A DNA stretch of 64,000 nt from Ichthyophthirius multifiliis. Taxonomy: Eukaryota; Ciliophora; Oligohymenophorea; Hymenostomatida. Position numbers and translations under genes: made by a program. The stretch spans positions 58,303 through 122,302 of the forward strand of contig NW_004086359.1 in assembly GCF_000220395.1 (NCBI RefSeq). Direction: 5' to 3'. Shown here one piece after another: positions 50,178-63,206 of this stretch; positions within the stretch are counted from its first letter, which is position 1; each line of letters opens with the position of its first letter. Under the pieces are notes generated by a model. It saw nothing but the letters and a program-made list of their open reading frames with translations. It searched no databases and had not been told where the DNA came from.

Positions 50178-50564
50178 AAAAAAAAAACATAATTTAATTA
50201 AATTTTTATTATTTTTTTTATTTTCATTATTTATTTTTTAAAAAAATCAATTTAAAGAAAATTTTAAATTTTATATATAATAATTTTTATCTAATTTTTA
50301 ATATAAAAATTGGACAATAAAATAAAATATTATTAAAAATGTAATATTTTAAAAAATAAATTATATTTTTTAAACTAATACATCTAAAATTTTTTATATA
50401 TTATTTTATTTATAAATACATTTATCAAATATTTTTTTTATTATAAATATAATTTTTTTATTTAAAAAATATTAATTTAATTTTTTTTGTTCATTTATTA
50501 TTTAAAAGAGCTTAAATTAATATATTTTTTCATTATCTTCTTTTTTCTTTTTTATATAATACTA
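49925..50564. other. Intergenic between convergent genes, with TA tract
   Basis: A+T spacer holding about 35 bases of TA repeat at 50140-50174. No gene seen. Confidence 0.55.
50140..50174. repeat. TA dinucleotide tract
   Basis: About 35 bases of TA in intergenic sequence. Confidence 0.9.
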
Positions 50565-52834
50565 TCATTATTTAATTATTTTTAAATTGAAATCATAGAA
50601 TTACTACTTTTTAAGAATCTTTTTTTTAATATTTTATATTATTTTCTACATTATTCGCTTATCTATTATCATTTTTTTTTTAATACTTTACCTCTTTTTT
50701 TATTATTCCCCTTATTTTTTTTGGCCTTTTATTTGTTTTGATTACATAGATCTTTATGAATAAAATCCATTAGATTATTATATTTTTTATGTTTTTTTAA
50801 GTGTTATAATATTGCTGAAATTATTATTGTTTTAAGATAATTTAATATTTTTATTAGTTTCTAATGACTTATTATTAATTTATTATTTTTCAATATTATT
50901 CATAGTATTTATGTTTTCATTATTCACATTAATATAATTATTACTTAATTATCTAATTTTAATTTACTTATTTTCTTTATTTTCTTAATATGTGCTATTT
51001 GTAGTTTATGTAGTTTTTAAATAAGATGTATTATTTTAATGTTTTTCTATTTCATATTAATTAAATAAATTTTGCTTTTGGGGAGAAGGAGGAATATTTA
51101 TAGATATTTATTTTGGAGTTATTTGTTTTTTTCATTGCAAATTCGATTAAGCTTTTAATAATAATCAAAAACGTTTTTTATTATTTTATTATGGCAAGTG
51201 TTTTTATGAAAAGATTTAGAATTTATAAATGTTGAATATTATTAGTATTGGTCTTAGCATGATCTTTATTGCTTAAAAAAGAGCTTTTTTTATTATATTA
51301 TTATTTCATTTTATTTTATTTAGTTTGAGGTAAGTTTTGATTGGCTCTTGTTTTTGTTATTTTTAATTCATTCTATATTATATTTTTACTTTTTTAATAT
51401 TTTACGAAAGTCTTTCACTTTTATATATCTTTAGAGGGCTATTTAAAGATTACTATTATTGCTAATTATTTTTTTCTATTGATACTTTTAATATTTATTG
51501 CTTTTAATTATTATTATTAGAAGCACTTGTTCTCTAAGTTTTAATTTCTATTTATTATAATAAGCATTTGTTGTTCTCTTTATTTAATTATGTTCGATTG
51601 TTTTTTATGTTATTAATACTCTTTTAGTTTTCTTTAGTTTCTCCAATTTCAGTATTATTAACTTTTATAAAACACATATAATCTCTAGGTGTATTCATAT
51701 TAGACTATTAGGTTTCTGTTTATTTATTTGTAAGAGGTTTTTCTTATTTCTTTATAATTATTTTTTAAATATTATTGTCTTTTTGTGGAATTATAGTTTT
51801 TTTTTATATTGCTTTAATATACTTTCAAGGTCTAATTTTGTTCCAATATGTTTTTTCTAAGGTTTTTTATCATTTTATGGAGATATATATTATTTAAAAT
51901 TATTTTTTTCATTTTTTTTATTTTTAGAAGTTTCATTTTAATGATTTCGGTCAGTCAGGCATTTATATGTATTTTAAATTTACTATATTATAAATTATTA
52001 CATATCTTATGTTTTTTCTTAATTTTTTTCCTTTTATTAAGGCTTTAGTTTCATTTCACTTTCAAGAATTAATGAATTTAATAAAAAGCGTTCTGAATCG
52101 TTAAAATCAAACTGGGTTTTATTATTATTATTAACCATATTTTCAATAAAAGAATTTAAATTTGGAGGATTTTCTTTTTCAAATAAGATTAAATTTAAAA
52201 GATTTTTAGATTATTCAAAATCTTATATTATTTGTTTACTTTATTCATATGTTTATTAATGTGGAGCTAAATTTTTATTAAAGAAAAAAAAAAAAATATA
52301 TTTATAAATTTTATATATTTACTTTATAATATTTTCATTGAGTTTTATATTTTATAATTATAATTATTATTAAAATTTAAATTTTTTTATTAAGTTTGTT
52401 ATTATTTTAATAATTCTTACTTATATTTATAATTGAACATTATTTTAGAACAATTTGTTATTAATGTATTAGGCATTATTAAATTACTTTATTTATTTAA
52501 AAAATTTGTTAGAATCTTTAGATGTGAACTTGTTTCATTTTTTTAGTAATATCTTTTTAAATATTCACTGTCATCATAATAAAATTAACAGTCCTTAAAA
52601 TATATAACTTTAGATGTCTAACAATTTATTAATATTTCGTTTATAGGATTAGCAAAGTAAAAATTAAAAGCATCGTAATAATTATTATGTATATTTTTTA
52701 GTAAAAATTATATTTAAGTTGTTTCTTTTTCACAAAATTTACAATTTTAACACGACTTTTTTATAAAAAATTACTTTTTTTTCTTTCTAATAAGAATGTT
52801 TATATTATTATGGTGGCTTTATTTATTAATTCAT
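50565..52834 (-). CDS. Asn/Gln/Lys-rich protein with N-terminal Cys motif, unknown
   Basis: The N-terminal part is well structured: SCQNCKFCEKETTQIQFLLKNIH, YDAFNFYFANPINEILINCQ, FKDCQFYYDDSEYLKRYYQK, then HLKILTNFL. The C-x2-C-x2-C motif and the EYLKRYY block look like a genuine domain, perhaps a conserved protist one, but I cannot name it. Downstream, across an intron of about 70 bases near 52260-52340, comes LAPHQQTYEQSKQIIQDFEQ and then long Asn/Gln/Lys text (NNNNKTQFDFNDSERF; NSPLKIYKSERLSQ). It ends FYDFNLKIIKQ at TGA 50565-50567. Several frame slips are present (around 51690, 51290 and 51080). ATG at 52832-52834 is the last possible start; coding-like text (HYYKHSKHNSEQSS) continues to about 52980, so a 5' exon may be missing. 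Confidence 0.55.
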
Positions 52835-53432
52835 ATCTGCTTTTTTTATTTTATTTATTTTTTTATTTTATTATGTTTACTTTTTTAATATTTTTATAAG
52901 AAGATTGTTCACTATTATGTTTACTATGCTTATAATAATGTATTAAATTATTTTTATTTGATTTTTGCTTTTTATTATTTTTTAAAAATATATATAAAAA
53001 ATTAAAAAAAAAAAAAAGGATTGTTTATTAAAGTTATAAAATTATTAAAAATATAAATATTTTCTATTTACTGTTTTTTTTTTTTAAAAAAAAAGGAAAA
53101 AACTATATTTGTTAATATTATAAATAAATATTAAAAAATATTTTATTTTAAAATCAATTTTTAAATTAAAAATTAAATTTAAAAAAATAGTTTAAACTTT
53201 AAAAATATATTAATTATAAAAATAAAAAATGAGAATATTTTAATTGTTTTTTCATTTTAAAAAAAATAGATTTAAAAATAAAAAATTTATAAAAAAAGCA
53301 AAATTAAAAATCATATATATTTTTTTTTTATTTATATTAAAAAATATAATAATAATAAATATTTTTTTTATTTAAAAAAATAAATATAAATTAAAATCAA
53401 GAAAAATAATATATATATATATATATAAATAA
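52835..53432. other. Intergenic, possibly with a missed 5' exon at its left end
   Basis: 52835-52980 reads as coding-like text in the frame of the gene to its left but lacks an ATG. 52981-53432 is plain A+T with poly-A/T runs and a short TA tract just before the pyruvate dehydrogenase start. Confidence 0.5.
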
Positions 53433-55028
53433 ATGATTTCAAAAGTATTCCCACATTTTTAATAAAAATATTTATATGGACTTATCTAAAAACACTTTTC
53501 TTCTATCAAGATAGCAATAGTAATAATTTATATTAATACAAAATTCCTCTAAAATAATAATTAGATATTTTAAACATAACATAAAATATAATAATTTTAC
53601 AAAATATAAAATAAAAAAATCATTAAAATATAAAAATCATCAACAAATTAATATTATCTTAATATATTTAAATAAAAAAGCCTCCTTATGATCTTTATAG
53701 ATTAGATAAACCAAGCCTTCCTACACACAGCGAAGTCTCAAAAGATGAGCTTTTGAAATTATACAAGGATATGTAATCTATACGTAAAATCGAAATAGCA
53801 TGTGATAAGCTTTACAAAGAAAGAGAAATTAGAGGTTTTTGCCATCTTTATGACGGTTAAGTAAAATAAAATATAAATAAAAAATAAATAATTAATAATT
53901 AATAAAAAAAAGGAAGCAATAATAACTGGAATTGAGGCTGCTTGTAATTTTGATGATCCTTTAATAACTGCTTATAGATGTCATGCTCATGCTTATACAA
54001 GGGGAGATACTCCTCATTAAATTATTGCTGAATTGATGGCTAAAAAGACAGGTTCAACAGGAGGAAAAGGTGGCTCTATGCATTTTTATAGAAAAAAAAC
54101 TAACTTTTACGGAGGTCATGGCATTGTCGGAGCATAGGTAAATAATATATTTTATTTTTTATAAGGTAAAAAATATTTTTATATTTTATAAAAATAAAAA
54201 AAAAGGTTCCTATGGGTGCAGGATTAGCTTTCGCTCTTAAATATTAAGGAATGAAGAATGTTGCAATTACTATGTATGGAGATGGTGCTGCAAATTAAGG
54301 ATAACTATTTGAAGCTGCTAATATGGCCGCTTTATGGAAATTACCTTGTTTATTTGTTTGTGAAAATAATCTTTATGCTATGGGTACTTGTGTTAGTAAA
54401 GGCTCTCATAATACTGATTTTTATACTAGAGGTGATAAAATTCCTGGAATCAGAGTAATTTTTTTATTTATTTTTTTGTAAATTTTTTTATTCTTTTTGT
54501 ATAGATTAATGGAAACAGTTATTTCCATGTAAAAGAAGGATTCAAATGGGCTAAACAATATGCAATCGAACATGGACCTTTATTTATTGAATGTAAAACT
54601 TACAGATATCATGGTCATTCTATGTCTGATTCTGGAAATACTTATAGAACATTAGATGAAGTGAAAGAATAAAGATAAAAGCACGATTGCATTTTGTTGA
54701 TTAAAAATACTATTTTAGAGCATAAACTTGCTACTGAAGAAGAGTTAGAAGTATTTTTATTTTATTATTATTTTTTTTTAAATTAATTTTCTTTCTATTT
54801 TTTAAAGAATATTGATGAATAAGTTAAAGAAGTTATTGATTCTTCAATTGCATAAGCAAAAAAAGACTAATATCCAGATGAACATGAATTACAAACTGAC
54901 GTTTATATTAACAATGATAATTGTAAAAAATATATTTGTTAAAGTTTTATTTTTAATTATATATTTTAGACTATATTCGTGGAATCGAATACGAATAAGG
55001 ATATTTCCCTGGTGGATAAAAATATTGA
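53433..55028 (+). CDS. PDHA1: Pyruvate dehydrogenase E1 component, alpha subunit
   Basis: Mitochondrial E1-alpha: thiamine-diphosphate-dependent decarboxylation of pyruvate, feeding acetyl-CoA into the TCA cycle with E1-beta, E2 and E3. Exon 1 (53433-53519) encodes a targeting peptide, [16 protein letters not shown]. The mature part shows [55 protein letters not shown], the ThDP/Mg motif [15 protein letters not shown]...ENNLYAMGT, and RYHGHSMSD (phosphorylation-loop Ser region). The C-terminus is [18 protein letters not shown]. Introns 53520-53680, 53860-53912, 54138-54205, 54455-54504, 54751-54807, 54923-54969. The exons total one base short of 387 codons; the missing A is at about 53820 (AAAGAAGAG where AAAGAAAGAG is expected). 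Confidence 0.97.
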
Positions 55029-55171
55029 ACACGAAAAAAGAATAGAAAAAATATAATAAATTAAATGTTTTTTTTTTTTAATTTCCTAATAATAAATAAA
55101 TTTAAGATAAATATTAATTTATAAAAATATATAAAAAACAAAAATAAAAATAAAGCAATAAAAATAGTAGT

Positions 55172-57379
55172 TCAATTTTTTTAATTATAAAAATTAATTT
55201 ATGTACAACTTTACTAATTGAAATTAATCAATAAATTTTAAATTTCATTCAAATCTTCTTCTTCATCCAAATCACTATTGACTTTTTAATTATTTTCATC
55301 ATTATTAACACTTTCATAATCAAAAATATCTATTTCACTATCATCGAAATCATTAATATTTTTTTCTTCTTCTCCAATTAATCGATCTAATTCATCATTT
55401 AATATTTTAAATGCAATCAAAATTGATAAAGGAGTATTTTTTTCGTCTAGCTTTGATTAGCAAATTTTATATTCTAATACTTTGAATATATGAAGCCAGC
55501 TTTTATACGATTCTTATGTTACAAAAGGTTTTAACTATTAAATTTTTTAAATAACAAGTTTTTATGATGTTTCCCAATTTTATTTGATTTATGTAAATTT
55601 ATCATTTATTTGATTTTCGGAAATTATTCCAATATATTAATACTATATTTATGTAGAAAAAAGAGAATATTCAATACACAAAGCTGTAAATTTATCAAAG
55701 GAAATGTTTTTTTCTGTTTCAGTTAATATATCAGCATGCTCATCAAACATTTATATTTATTTTAAAAGCTTAAATTACTAAGGCATCAAAAACCTATATA
55801 AAGTTAAAAATTCGTTCAAGTTTATTTTTTCATTATTGTCTAAATCTGCTGCGAAAAAGGCACTTTTGACATGTTATTATGTTCTCTATAATATCATTTT
55901 GTATTTTTATAATACTTTAGACATAAACATATCAAAATCTATTACTTGGACTTTACTAGAGGATTTCATGTCTATTTCTTTTGACTATTCTACATATTAA
56001 CGGAGTTCTAATATATCTTCGTTCGGAAATATTTTTTCTAATTATACTTTTATATAATCTAATATTTTTATTATTGAAACCTTTTAGTTTTATTTATTTT
56101 ATAATTTTTTTTTTTTTTTTTTTTACAAAAAGTATTGAATCAGTTTCTGAATAACAAGATTATGTAGGGCCTAAATTAGAAACATTAATAATATACTAAT
56201 AAGCTTAAAAATATTTTTAAACTTAATCAATATTATAATTTAATGAAAAATCTCTATAAATCCCAATTAACTTCCCAAAACTATTAACCCTAAATATTTA
56301 TTAATAATTCAAAACAGAAAGTAAAAACTAAAGAAATTTGCTTTCAGCAACATTCTTAAAGCCAAATATTTACAAAAACTTATTAAATGAAAAAATACTC
56401 ATTTCTTAGTCTTTAGGAAGTCTATTCTCTCTTATCATCCTAACTCTTTCATCGTATAAATTTTAAATATATTTAATTGTTGTTTTTAATGGAAGATAAC
56501 AATTAAATTTTTTAATTGAAGGACTTTCTTTAATTTTTTTAATTAAAATAATTCCTGTATGTAGATTTTTATCTTAAATAGTAAGTTTTTTAAATGGTTA
56601 ATTTTTTTAAATATGTTATAAGTATTTAATCATTAACTTTTTAGAATTATATTATTATTTTTATATATTATTATTTCCAATATTTTTCTTTAAAGTATTA
56701 TCTTCTTATTTTAAAATGTCTTTTTCAAAAAATTACATGTCGAACTCTTTCGGAAGTTTCCATTTTATAGAAGTTAGAGATTAAATAAATTATTCAATTA
56801 CTGACTTATGTGTGTTTTTTTAAGTTCTTTTTATATGAAGAAACATTCTTTTACATAATTAATACATTTCCCTTAGTAGCTTAATTAATTCTTCCAATGA
56901 AAATTTTAAATTTATTACTTTTTCTATTTCCAGATTGTATAATTAGATAAAAATTATAATTTGATTTTTTAAAATATCCTTTTAATCATTGTATTGGGTA
57001 TGTGAATCATCTTATTCTAAAGAGTTAAGTGAATTAGTGTTAATATTATCTTCTTTTGTGTTTTTGGAAGGAGATGTAGGCTAGCTGATATTTTGTATAT
57101 TTGGCTAAGTTTAAACATTTTTTTAGATCGAAGAATGACGACTTTACTGTAATTCTTCAATTTAAGTTAAACTCTATTATTATGAAAATAGATATGGAGA
57201 ATTATCTCTTTAAAGTTTGAAAATAATATTATTATAAATAGTTTATTAGATTTAATTTTTTAATAATTATTATTATTTTTCTTTATCGAAAATTTAAGTA
57301 GCTAATTTAAATTTTTTTTTATTATTTTTAATATATACTTTAGAAGATCTTCGTATCTTGAAAAAAATTATATTAAAAT

Positions 57380-57430
<51 letters not shown>

Positions 57431-57714
57431 AAGGAGTGTCTATTTCTTATTATTCATCAACTTCTTTTATTTCATTCATTTATAGTATTTCTTTTAATTC
57501 TTCTTTTTTAATTGAATGTTGTATTATTTATTTCAGATTTTTTGATTAAATATTATCTTATTATTCTTATTAATTTTTTCTTTTTTATCTAACAATATAG
57601 CGAAAATAGCGCTTATATTTTCAATGAATTTCTCAATTGCATTTTAAGTAGGTTTATTTTTAATTTTATTATATGGAAGTCCTTTAAAAATATCAGTCAA
57701 AATTGGCTTTTCTA

Positions 57715-57766
<52 letters not shown>

Positions 57767-59449
57767 ATTATCATTAATATTTTTATTACTATTATTACTA
57801 TTATAACTATTAATTTTTTATAAATTTATATAGTTATTATTTATTTAATTATTAATTGATGAATTAAATGAATCTGATGAGAATAAATCTATATTATTTA
57901 TATTATCTTCTGCAAAATTTCCTTAGTTTAAATTTAATATGTCTGCTTTTAATTTTATTTCTGTTAGAATTTCATCTAATTTTGATTTTGAAGACAATAT
58001 TTTATCATATTTTTAATATTATAATCCGCTTAATTCGCTTTAAATTTTTACACTTTTATATTTTTTAAATATTTTATCATTTTATGTTGTTTATGTTTCT
58101 TAATTAATTTATATAATACCTTCATTATCTAAGTAATCATGCTTTATCATTACTTATTATATAAAAGATTAATTATTTAATTTTTTTTTTTATTTTTTAA
58201 TATTATCAGGAGTTAAAGCAGTATTCAAAACATTATTAAAAGATATTTAAAGCGGTGATGCATCAAAACTTTTATTATTTGAATTATTTATATTATTATT
58301 TTTATATTTTAAATTTATTAAATAATCTTATAATTTTTTATTTTCTTTTTGCATTTTTAATAATTCGAATTTTGTAATTTCGTTTATTTTTTTTAATTTT
58401 GTATTTTGGTTTTATGCTTCTTTATTTTATTATTCATATTTAGATTATGAATTAATTAAATTTGACAATTATTACTACAGTTTACTTTTTTCGTTTTCTA
58501 AAGAAGCAATTTTTTCGTTATATATCTCTGTTTAGTTCTATTAACTATATTCTCTTGAAGACTTTAAAAAGCATATTAATATTGACAATACTAAATTTAT
58601 TTTTTCTTTATTTTCATTACATAAAATACGAATTGATTAACTAATAGAAAAAGTAAAAAGATCATGAATTTATTTATTTTTTAAAGAATATTATTATAAT
58701 TTATTAGCTAATATTTAATTCAGTTATTCATAAGTCCACTAATTTAATTTTAAATGGTTATCAGGTTGATTTTTTTCTTTTTTTTTAAATGAAATAAGCA
58801 TTTCAAACAAAGACTATGGTATTTTTTATTACGTAGGTTGATTTTAAAAAACACTTTGGAGTGCAAAAAGAATATTTTTTTATATTGATTCAGGATTCTA
58901 GTTCATTATTTTATCATATTCTTTTAATAATTAATCTTATAGTTCATTTTCATTTTTAAGTGTGGTGTTTTAAAAAGCTTTAAATTCTGTTTGTGGAGAA
59001 GGAATAATATTATTTGGAGTTGAAAAATTCAAAAGCCTTATTAAATTACTTTGTTCGCTTTTAGATTCACGTGATGATAATGGTTAGGACGGAGTTTTTT
59101 TTGAGAAAAAATCCAGTTTTGTTGCTCTATATGTTTATGAAGGTTTTTGTATTTTTATTATTTTTGGGTTTTCTAAGCATTATTAAAATATTGAATTATT
59201 ACTTAATTTGCGATCTTTTATTCTAAATTGGAATTAAGGGATTTGTGGTTATTGTTGTTGTTATTGTTATTTTTAGCTTTATTTTTAAAATTATTTTTCG
59301 GACTATTTTTAGAGTTCTTTTTAGGGTTATTTTTCGAGATATTAGTTATCTAATTATAATGCGTTTGGATGAGATAATTATTTTCGACGAGTTTATATGG
59401 TTTATGTTATTTTAAAATTGTTTTCTAGGATTTTTGTTTTGCTATCCAT
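55172..59449 (-). CDS. Large coiled-coil protein with EF-hand, 1386 residues
   Basis: One gene, not two: the reading continues across both introns. ATG 59447-59449 (MDSKTKILENNFKIT); TGA 55172-55174. N-terminal third basic and Gln-rich; then long coiled-coil (LENEKSKLQQQLSNL); an Asn run from the ATT/AAT repeat at 57717-57764; a helical block IEKFIENISAIFAILLDKK; then a conserved-looking C-terminal domain, NLYDERVRMIRENRLPKDQEMSIFSFNKFL and GFKNVAESKFLQFLLSVL. An EF-hand loop follows, DLDNNEKINLNEF (Ca ligands at 1,3,5,9,12), and an acidic tail (DLDEEEDL). Introns 57357-57428 (mostly TA repeat) and 56081-56126. With one extra A in the six-A run near 57545, exons give exactly 1387 codons. Likely a calcium-responsive cytoskeletal protein; no named family. 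Confidence 0.8.
57382..57424. repeat. TA tract filling an intron of the EF-hand gene
   Basis: About 43 bases of TA inside the 72-base intron 57357-57428; second example in the window of a TA-repeat intron. Confidence 0.9.
57717..57764 (-). repeat. Coding ATT/AAT microsatellite (Asn run)
   Basis: About 15 units, in frame as Asn codons in the EF-hand/coiled-coil gene; flanked by further Asn/Ser-rich text. Confidence 0.85.
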
Positions 59450-59821
59450 TTTTTTTTTTAAAAAATGTTTAAAAAAATTAATAATTATTTTTTACTTAAC
59501 AATTTTTATATTATAAAAAATATATTTCTTTTTATAATATTTTATTGATATTTATGTTTTAATTTTTTTAATATTTATAAACTTACTGTATTATTTTTTA
59601 AGATTTTGTATTATTTTATAGATGAAAATATTTAATTATAAATATATGTAAATAAAATTACTATTTTTTAAAAGATAAATATATATAAATTAATTTTTTC
59701 TAATAACTATCTAAATAGAACTTTATTAATTAATTTATCTTTTTGTTAATTATTATTATTAAAAAATAAAAAAAATTAATATTTATTTAATAAATATTAT
59801 ATTTTTAATAAAGTATACTTT
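59450..59821. other. Intergenic, no gene seen
   Basis: About 370 bases of A+T between two minus-strand genes: promoter side of the EF-hand gene and 3' side of PIG-B. Confidence 0.5.
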
Positions 59822-61792
59822 TCAAATTTATTTATTATTATTCTCATATAATACAAAATAAACATTAGATAAATCTCCTATAGGACTCTCCATAAAAGGT
59901 GAATGAAATATTTCTTTGATTTTTTAATAACCTTTTTAACTTAAAAGCTCTTGAATGTTTTCTAAATTAGTGAAAGTGTTTAGTAAAACTATATGACTAT
60001 AATTAAAAAGGGAAAGAGCATTATTAATAAAATTATAAGGATCTTTAAATAATAAAAGAGAGTCTGAAATTTCTTATAGTCTATTTTCAGGACTGCAATC
60101 TGGGAAATCCATAGGAATATTTTTGTGCAAGAACGAATATAAAGGCGTAGAATGACATTCTGTGAAAAAATAAACTGAATCAACGTTTTAAATTCTGTTT
60201 CTCAATTCTGAAAAAATAGAAAAAGAACCTTACTAAAAGTAAAAACCCATGAAAATAAATAGTATAATATTGGAAAGAATACCTAATAATAAAATAAGCT
60301 TTTATAATTTCTTAGAAGTCATATTTTAATATCCATATGCAGCATAAAGTATTAAAATAGATAAACCGTTTAATATAAATCTGTTTTCTTTATGGGCTAT
60401 CATACTGATAAAAATTATATAAAAAATTGTTCCATATAAAATATCTTATGATTCAGATATCTTTGACTTTAACTTTTAAGAAAATATTATAAATATGCCA
60501 AATAATAAAAAAGGAAGATTAGCTAAAAAGAAATGAGGAATACATACTGTAAAATACCATAATTTATCATGTGTTCCATATATTATACTAAAGTTTTTAA
60601 CTACATTAAACTATTATTTTATATTAATATTATTTTATAACGTTTATTTAATTATTTGTTTTTTACTATGAAGAAGTTTAATACTGTCCATGTAAATTTT
60701 TAGAAATATAAAATATCAAAAATAATTGAAAATGTTAACATCAATAATAAAGTTTATACATTCAAAAAAAAATATTTTATTTTTTTTCTCATATCTCCAT
60801 ACATAGTAAACAATTTGAAAGGCTTTTTTTATTTAATATTTAAAATAAATTAATAAAAATTATATATGATTTTTTTATATTATTATTTTTATTTTTTTAA
60901 AAATCTAATTAACATAAAAAAAGGCCATTGACTAATAATTTTCTAATATAAAATAATTTTTTTTTTTTCATATTTATAACAAATTACAAAAAATCATTTG
61001 TAATTTCAAGAAAATTATTATTATAATTAAAAATCAATTAGCTAATAACCTTTTTTATTTTTTGATTGATTTTTTTTTTTTTAAAAAAAAAGACAATATG
61101 AATATGTAATATTATTTATCTAATAATAATTAATACCCAAATAAAGACAAAAGGAATAATAGATGTAGGTCTCATTATAAAATTTACAATTACTAATAAA
61201 CGTGAAATATAATCATATTTAATATTAGAAATTTAAAAAGATAATTTGTAATAATAAAGGCTTATAATAAATAAAGTAGATTCTAAACTATTTATGATTA
61301 AACGAGGATAAGCAAATAAAGAAAACCAATTAGTAAAATTAAAAATCATCACAGGGACTACATATATTTTACCAAAATGTATTTAAGCAAGTTTGAGTAA
61401 ATAAAAATCATGAAGTGAAGCTATAAAAGCAGATAATAATCTTGGTAAATAAACTATTAATAATGGATAATCTAAACCTGTTATTTTTAAAAATTTATAA
61501 AGAAAAGCAAATATTAACATATGTAATGGAGTCCTTATTGGATCTTAAACTTTCCATTCCCAACTTAAATATCCATAACCAAATACTTCTTTATGAGCTA
61601 CTTCTAACGATTGCCAGTATTCATCAGGAACATAATATGTATTTAATAAGAACTTTATTTTTTAATAAAATATTTTTTTTTATATAAATATATACTCTTT
61701 ATTTATTATACTGAATTTATTATTCTAAATATGAAGAAGTAAATTAAATGTTTTAATTTTATGTTTGAGAAATATAGTGAAATCTCTTTCAT
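59822..61792 (-). CDS. PIGB: GPI mannosyltransferase 3 (PIG-B family, GT22)
   Basis: ER multi-pass enzyme adding the third mannose to the GPI-anchor precursor, using dolichol-phosphate-mannose. Exon 1 from ATG 61790-61792: [22 protein letters not shown]. After intron 61653-61711 comes the catalytic-loop text [29 protein letters not shown] with the GT22 Asp-Glu, then [27 protein letters not shown], and [13 protein letters not shown] gap of about 400 bases with at least one intron (60800-61110) is not resolved. Then [17 protein letters not shown], intron 60611-60666, [42 protein letters not shown] and [10 protein letters not shown], matching the PIG-B C-terminus. TGA 59822-59824. About 8-10 membrane helices expected. 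Confidence 0.9.
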
Positions 61793-62366
61793 ATAATTTA
61801 TTTTTATTTATTTTTTTAATATGATTAAAAAAAAAGATATCTAAAAAAATAAAAATTATTAATTTTTAAAATAATTCTCGTTTTTTTTGTTTAATATATT
61901 AATTTTTATTTTTTCTATATTTTTTTTATAAAACTCAATCAATAACAAGAAAAATGAATAATTTCTTTTTTTTATTTAGAATAAAAAAATATAAATTTAG
62001 ATTTATAGTTTTTATAGTTATATTTATATATTTAATTATTAATTAATAATTAATAATTAATATTTTTTAAATGTATAAATTTAAATATAGCGAAAATTTT
62101 TAAATTAAATATATAAATATAAATTAAATTAAATAAAATAAAATTTAATAAAAAGAATAAAATTAATAATATATTTAAAAAATAAATAAAATATATATAA
62201 TAATTATTAAAACTAACATAATATAAAAATTTTAATATATCCTATATTTTTTTAATTAAATATACATGTTATGATATATATTTATACTTTTTTTTATATT
62301 TTTACAATATATTTTAATTTATGTATATAAATGCTATTGTTTATATATGATTTCCATATAAATTAT
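61793..62366. other. Intergenic, no gene seen
   Basis: 570 bases of A+T between minus-strand genes; includes the inverted ATTAATTAATAATTAATAAT-type runs near 62035-62060, simple A+T symmetry. Confidence 0.5.
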
Positions 62367-63206
62367 TCATCTATAATTTTTTACTTATTAATTAACCTAG
62401 TTTACTGTTGATGATTTTTCTTCTACATAATCTTTTTCATCAATAATATATTTTTCTATATTTTCTTCATCTAATTATGAAGTAATTCTTTATTTATCAA
62501 CCTCTTAATTTTTATTATATTTTGCTAACTTATAACTATAATAGTAATGGCCAATAAAAAAATGCAAAAAAGCAATTGCTGTAGCCCCAAGTATCATAGC
62601 ATAACTTTTTAATGTTTTCCAATTCAGACCTGGATAAACTTCAACGTTTTAAGTAACACTATATATACAATTAGTAATTAAATATGCAGTAATGAAAATA
62701 GATAAAAAAACCAAATGAATTTTGTAGAATTTTATGTTATTAAAAATATTATCAATCCATAAAATAATAAGCATTCCTCCATGATATTAAGCAGTTATTA
62801 AAATTTCAAATATATCTTTTTATTCTTAGGGAAATACTACTGCCCAATATAATAATGTAACTGTAAGCTGTACTGAAAATGAAATTTCGAATAACACATG
62901 AATTATTTTTCCAAATAAACCGAAATTTTGACTAATATTTTTTTTCTGTTTAAAGTTTAATAAATTATGAATAAAACTTAGCATAATATATGCAAAAGTT
63001 GCATAAAATCCCCATATTGTTATAAAAAATAATTAGAATATTTTCCAATCTATTGATACTATTTAATGAATAATAAAACAAGCAATAACGTAAATAGAAA
63101 GAATAGCTTTTATACAAAGAAAATATTTTTAACTTAAAAATAAGCTTTACCCTATAACATTTTTAGTATGGAAAGGCCAAAAATTAATAGATCTAATTTT
63201 TTACAT
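62367..63206 (-). CDS. Multi-pass membrane protein, Rolling-stone/AIG1-FAR17a-like
   Basis: 280 codons in one uninterrupted frame, ATG 63204-63206 (MQKIRSINFWPFHTK), TGA 62367-62369. About six hydrophobic segments: LCIKAILSIYVIACFII, LFFITIWGFYATFAYIML, VQLTVTLLYWAVVFP, HGGMLIILWIDNIF, HLVFLSIFITAYLITNC, AMILGATAIAFLHFFIG. The YWAVVFP motif, the His in QYHGGM and the VEVYPGLNWK segment fit the Rolling-stone / androgen-induced gene family; some relatives hydrolyse hydroxy-fatty-acid esters using Thr and His. The family call is from pattern and moderately sure. The C-terminal tail is cytosolic and acidic (QLDEENIEKYIIDEKDYVEE). No intron. Confidence 0.65.

Noticed and set aside
54258-55045. Plus-strand ORFs in other frames within the pyruvate dehydrogenase gene
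   Set aside because: Out-of-frame shadows; the E1-alpha frame with six introns explains the sequence.
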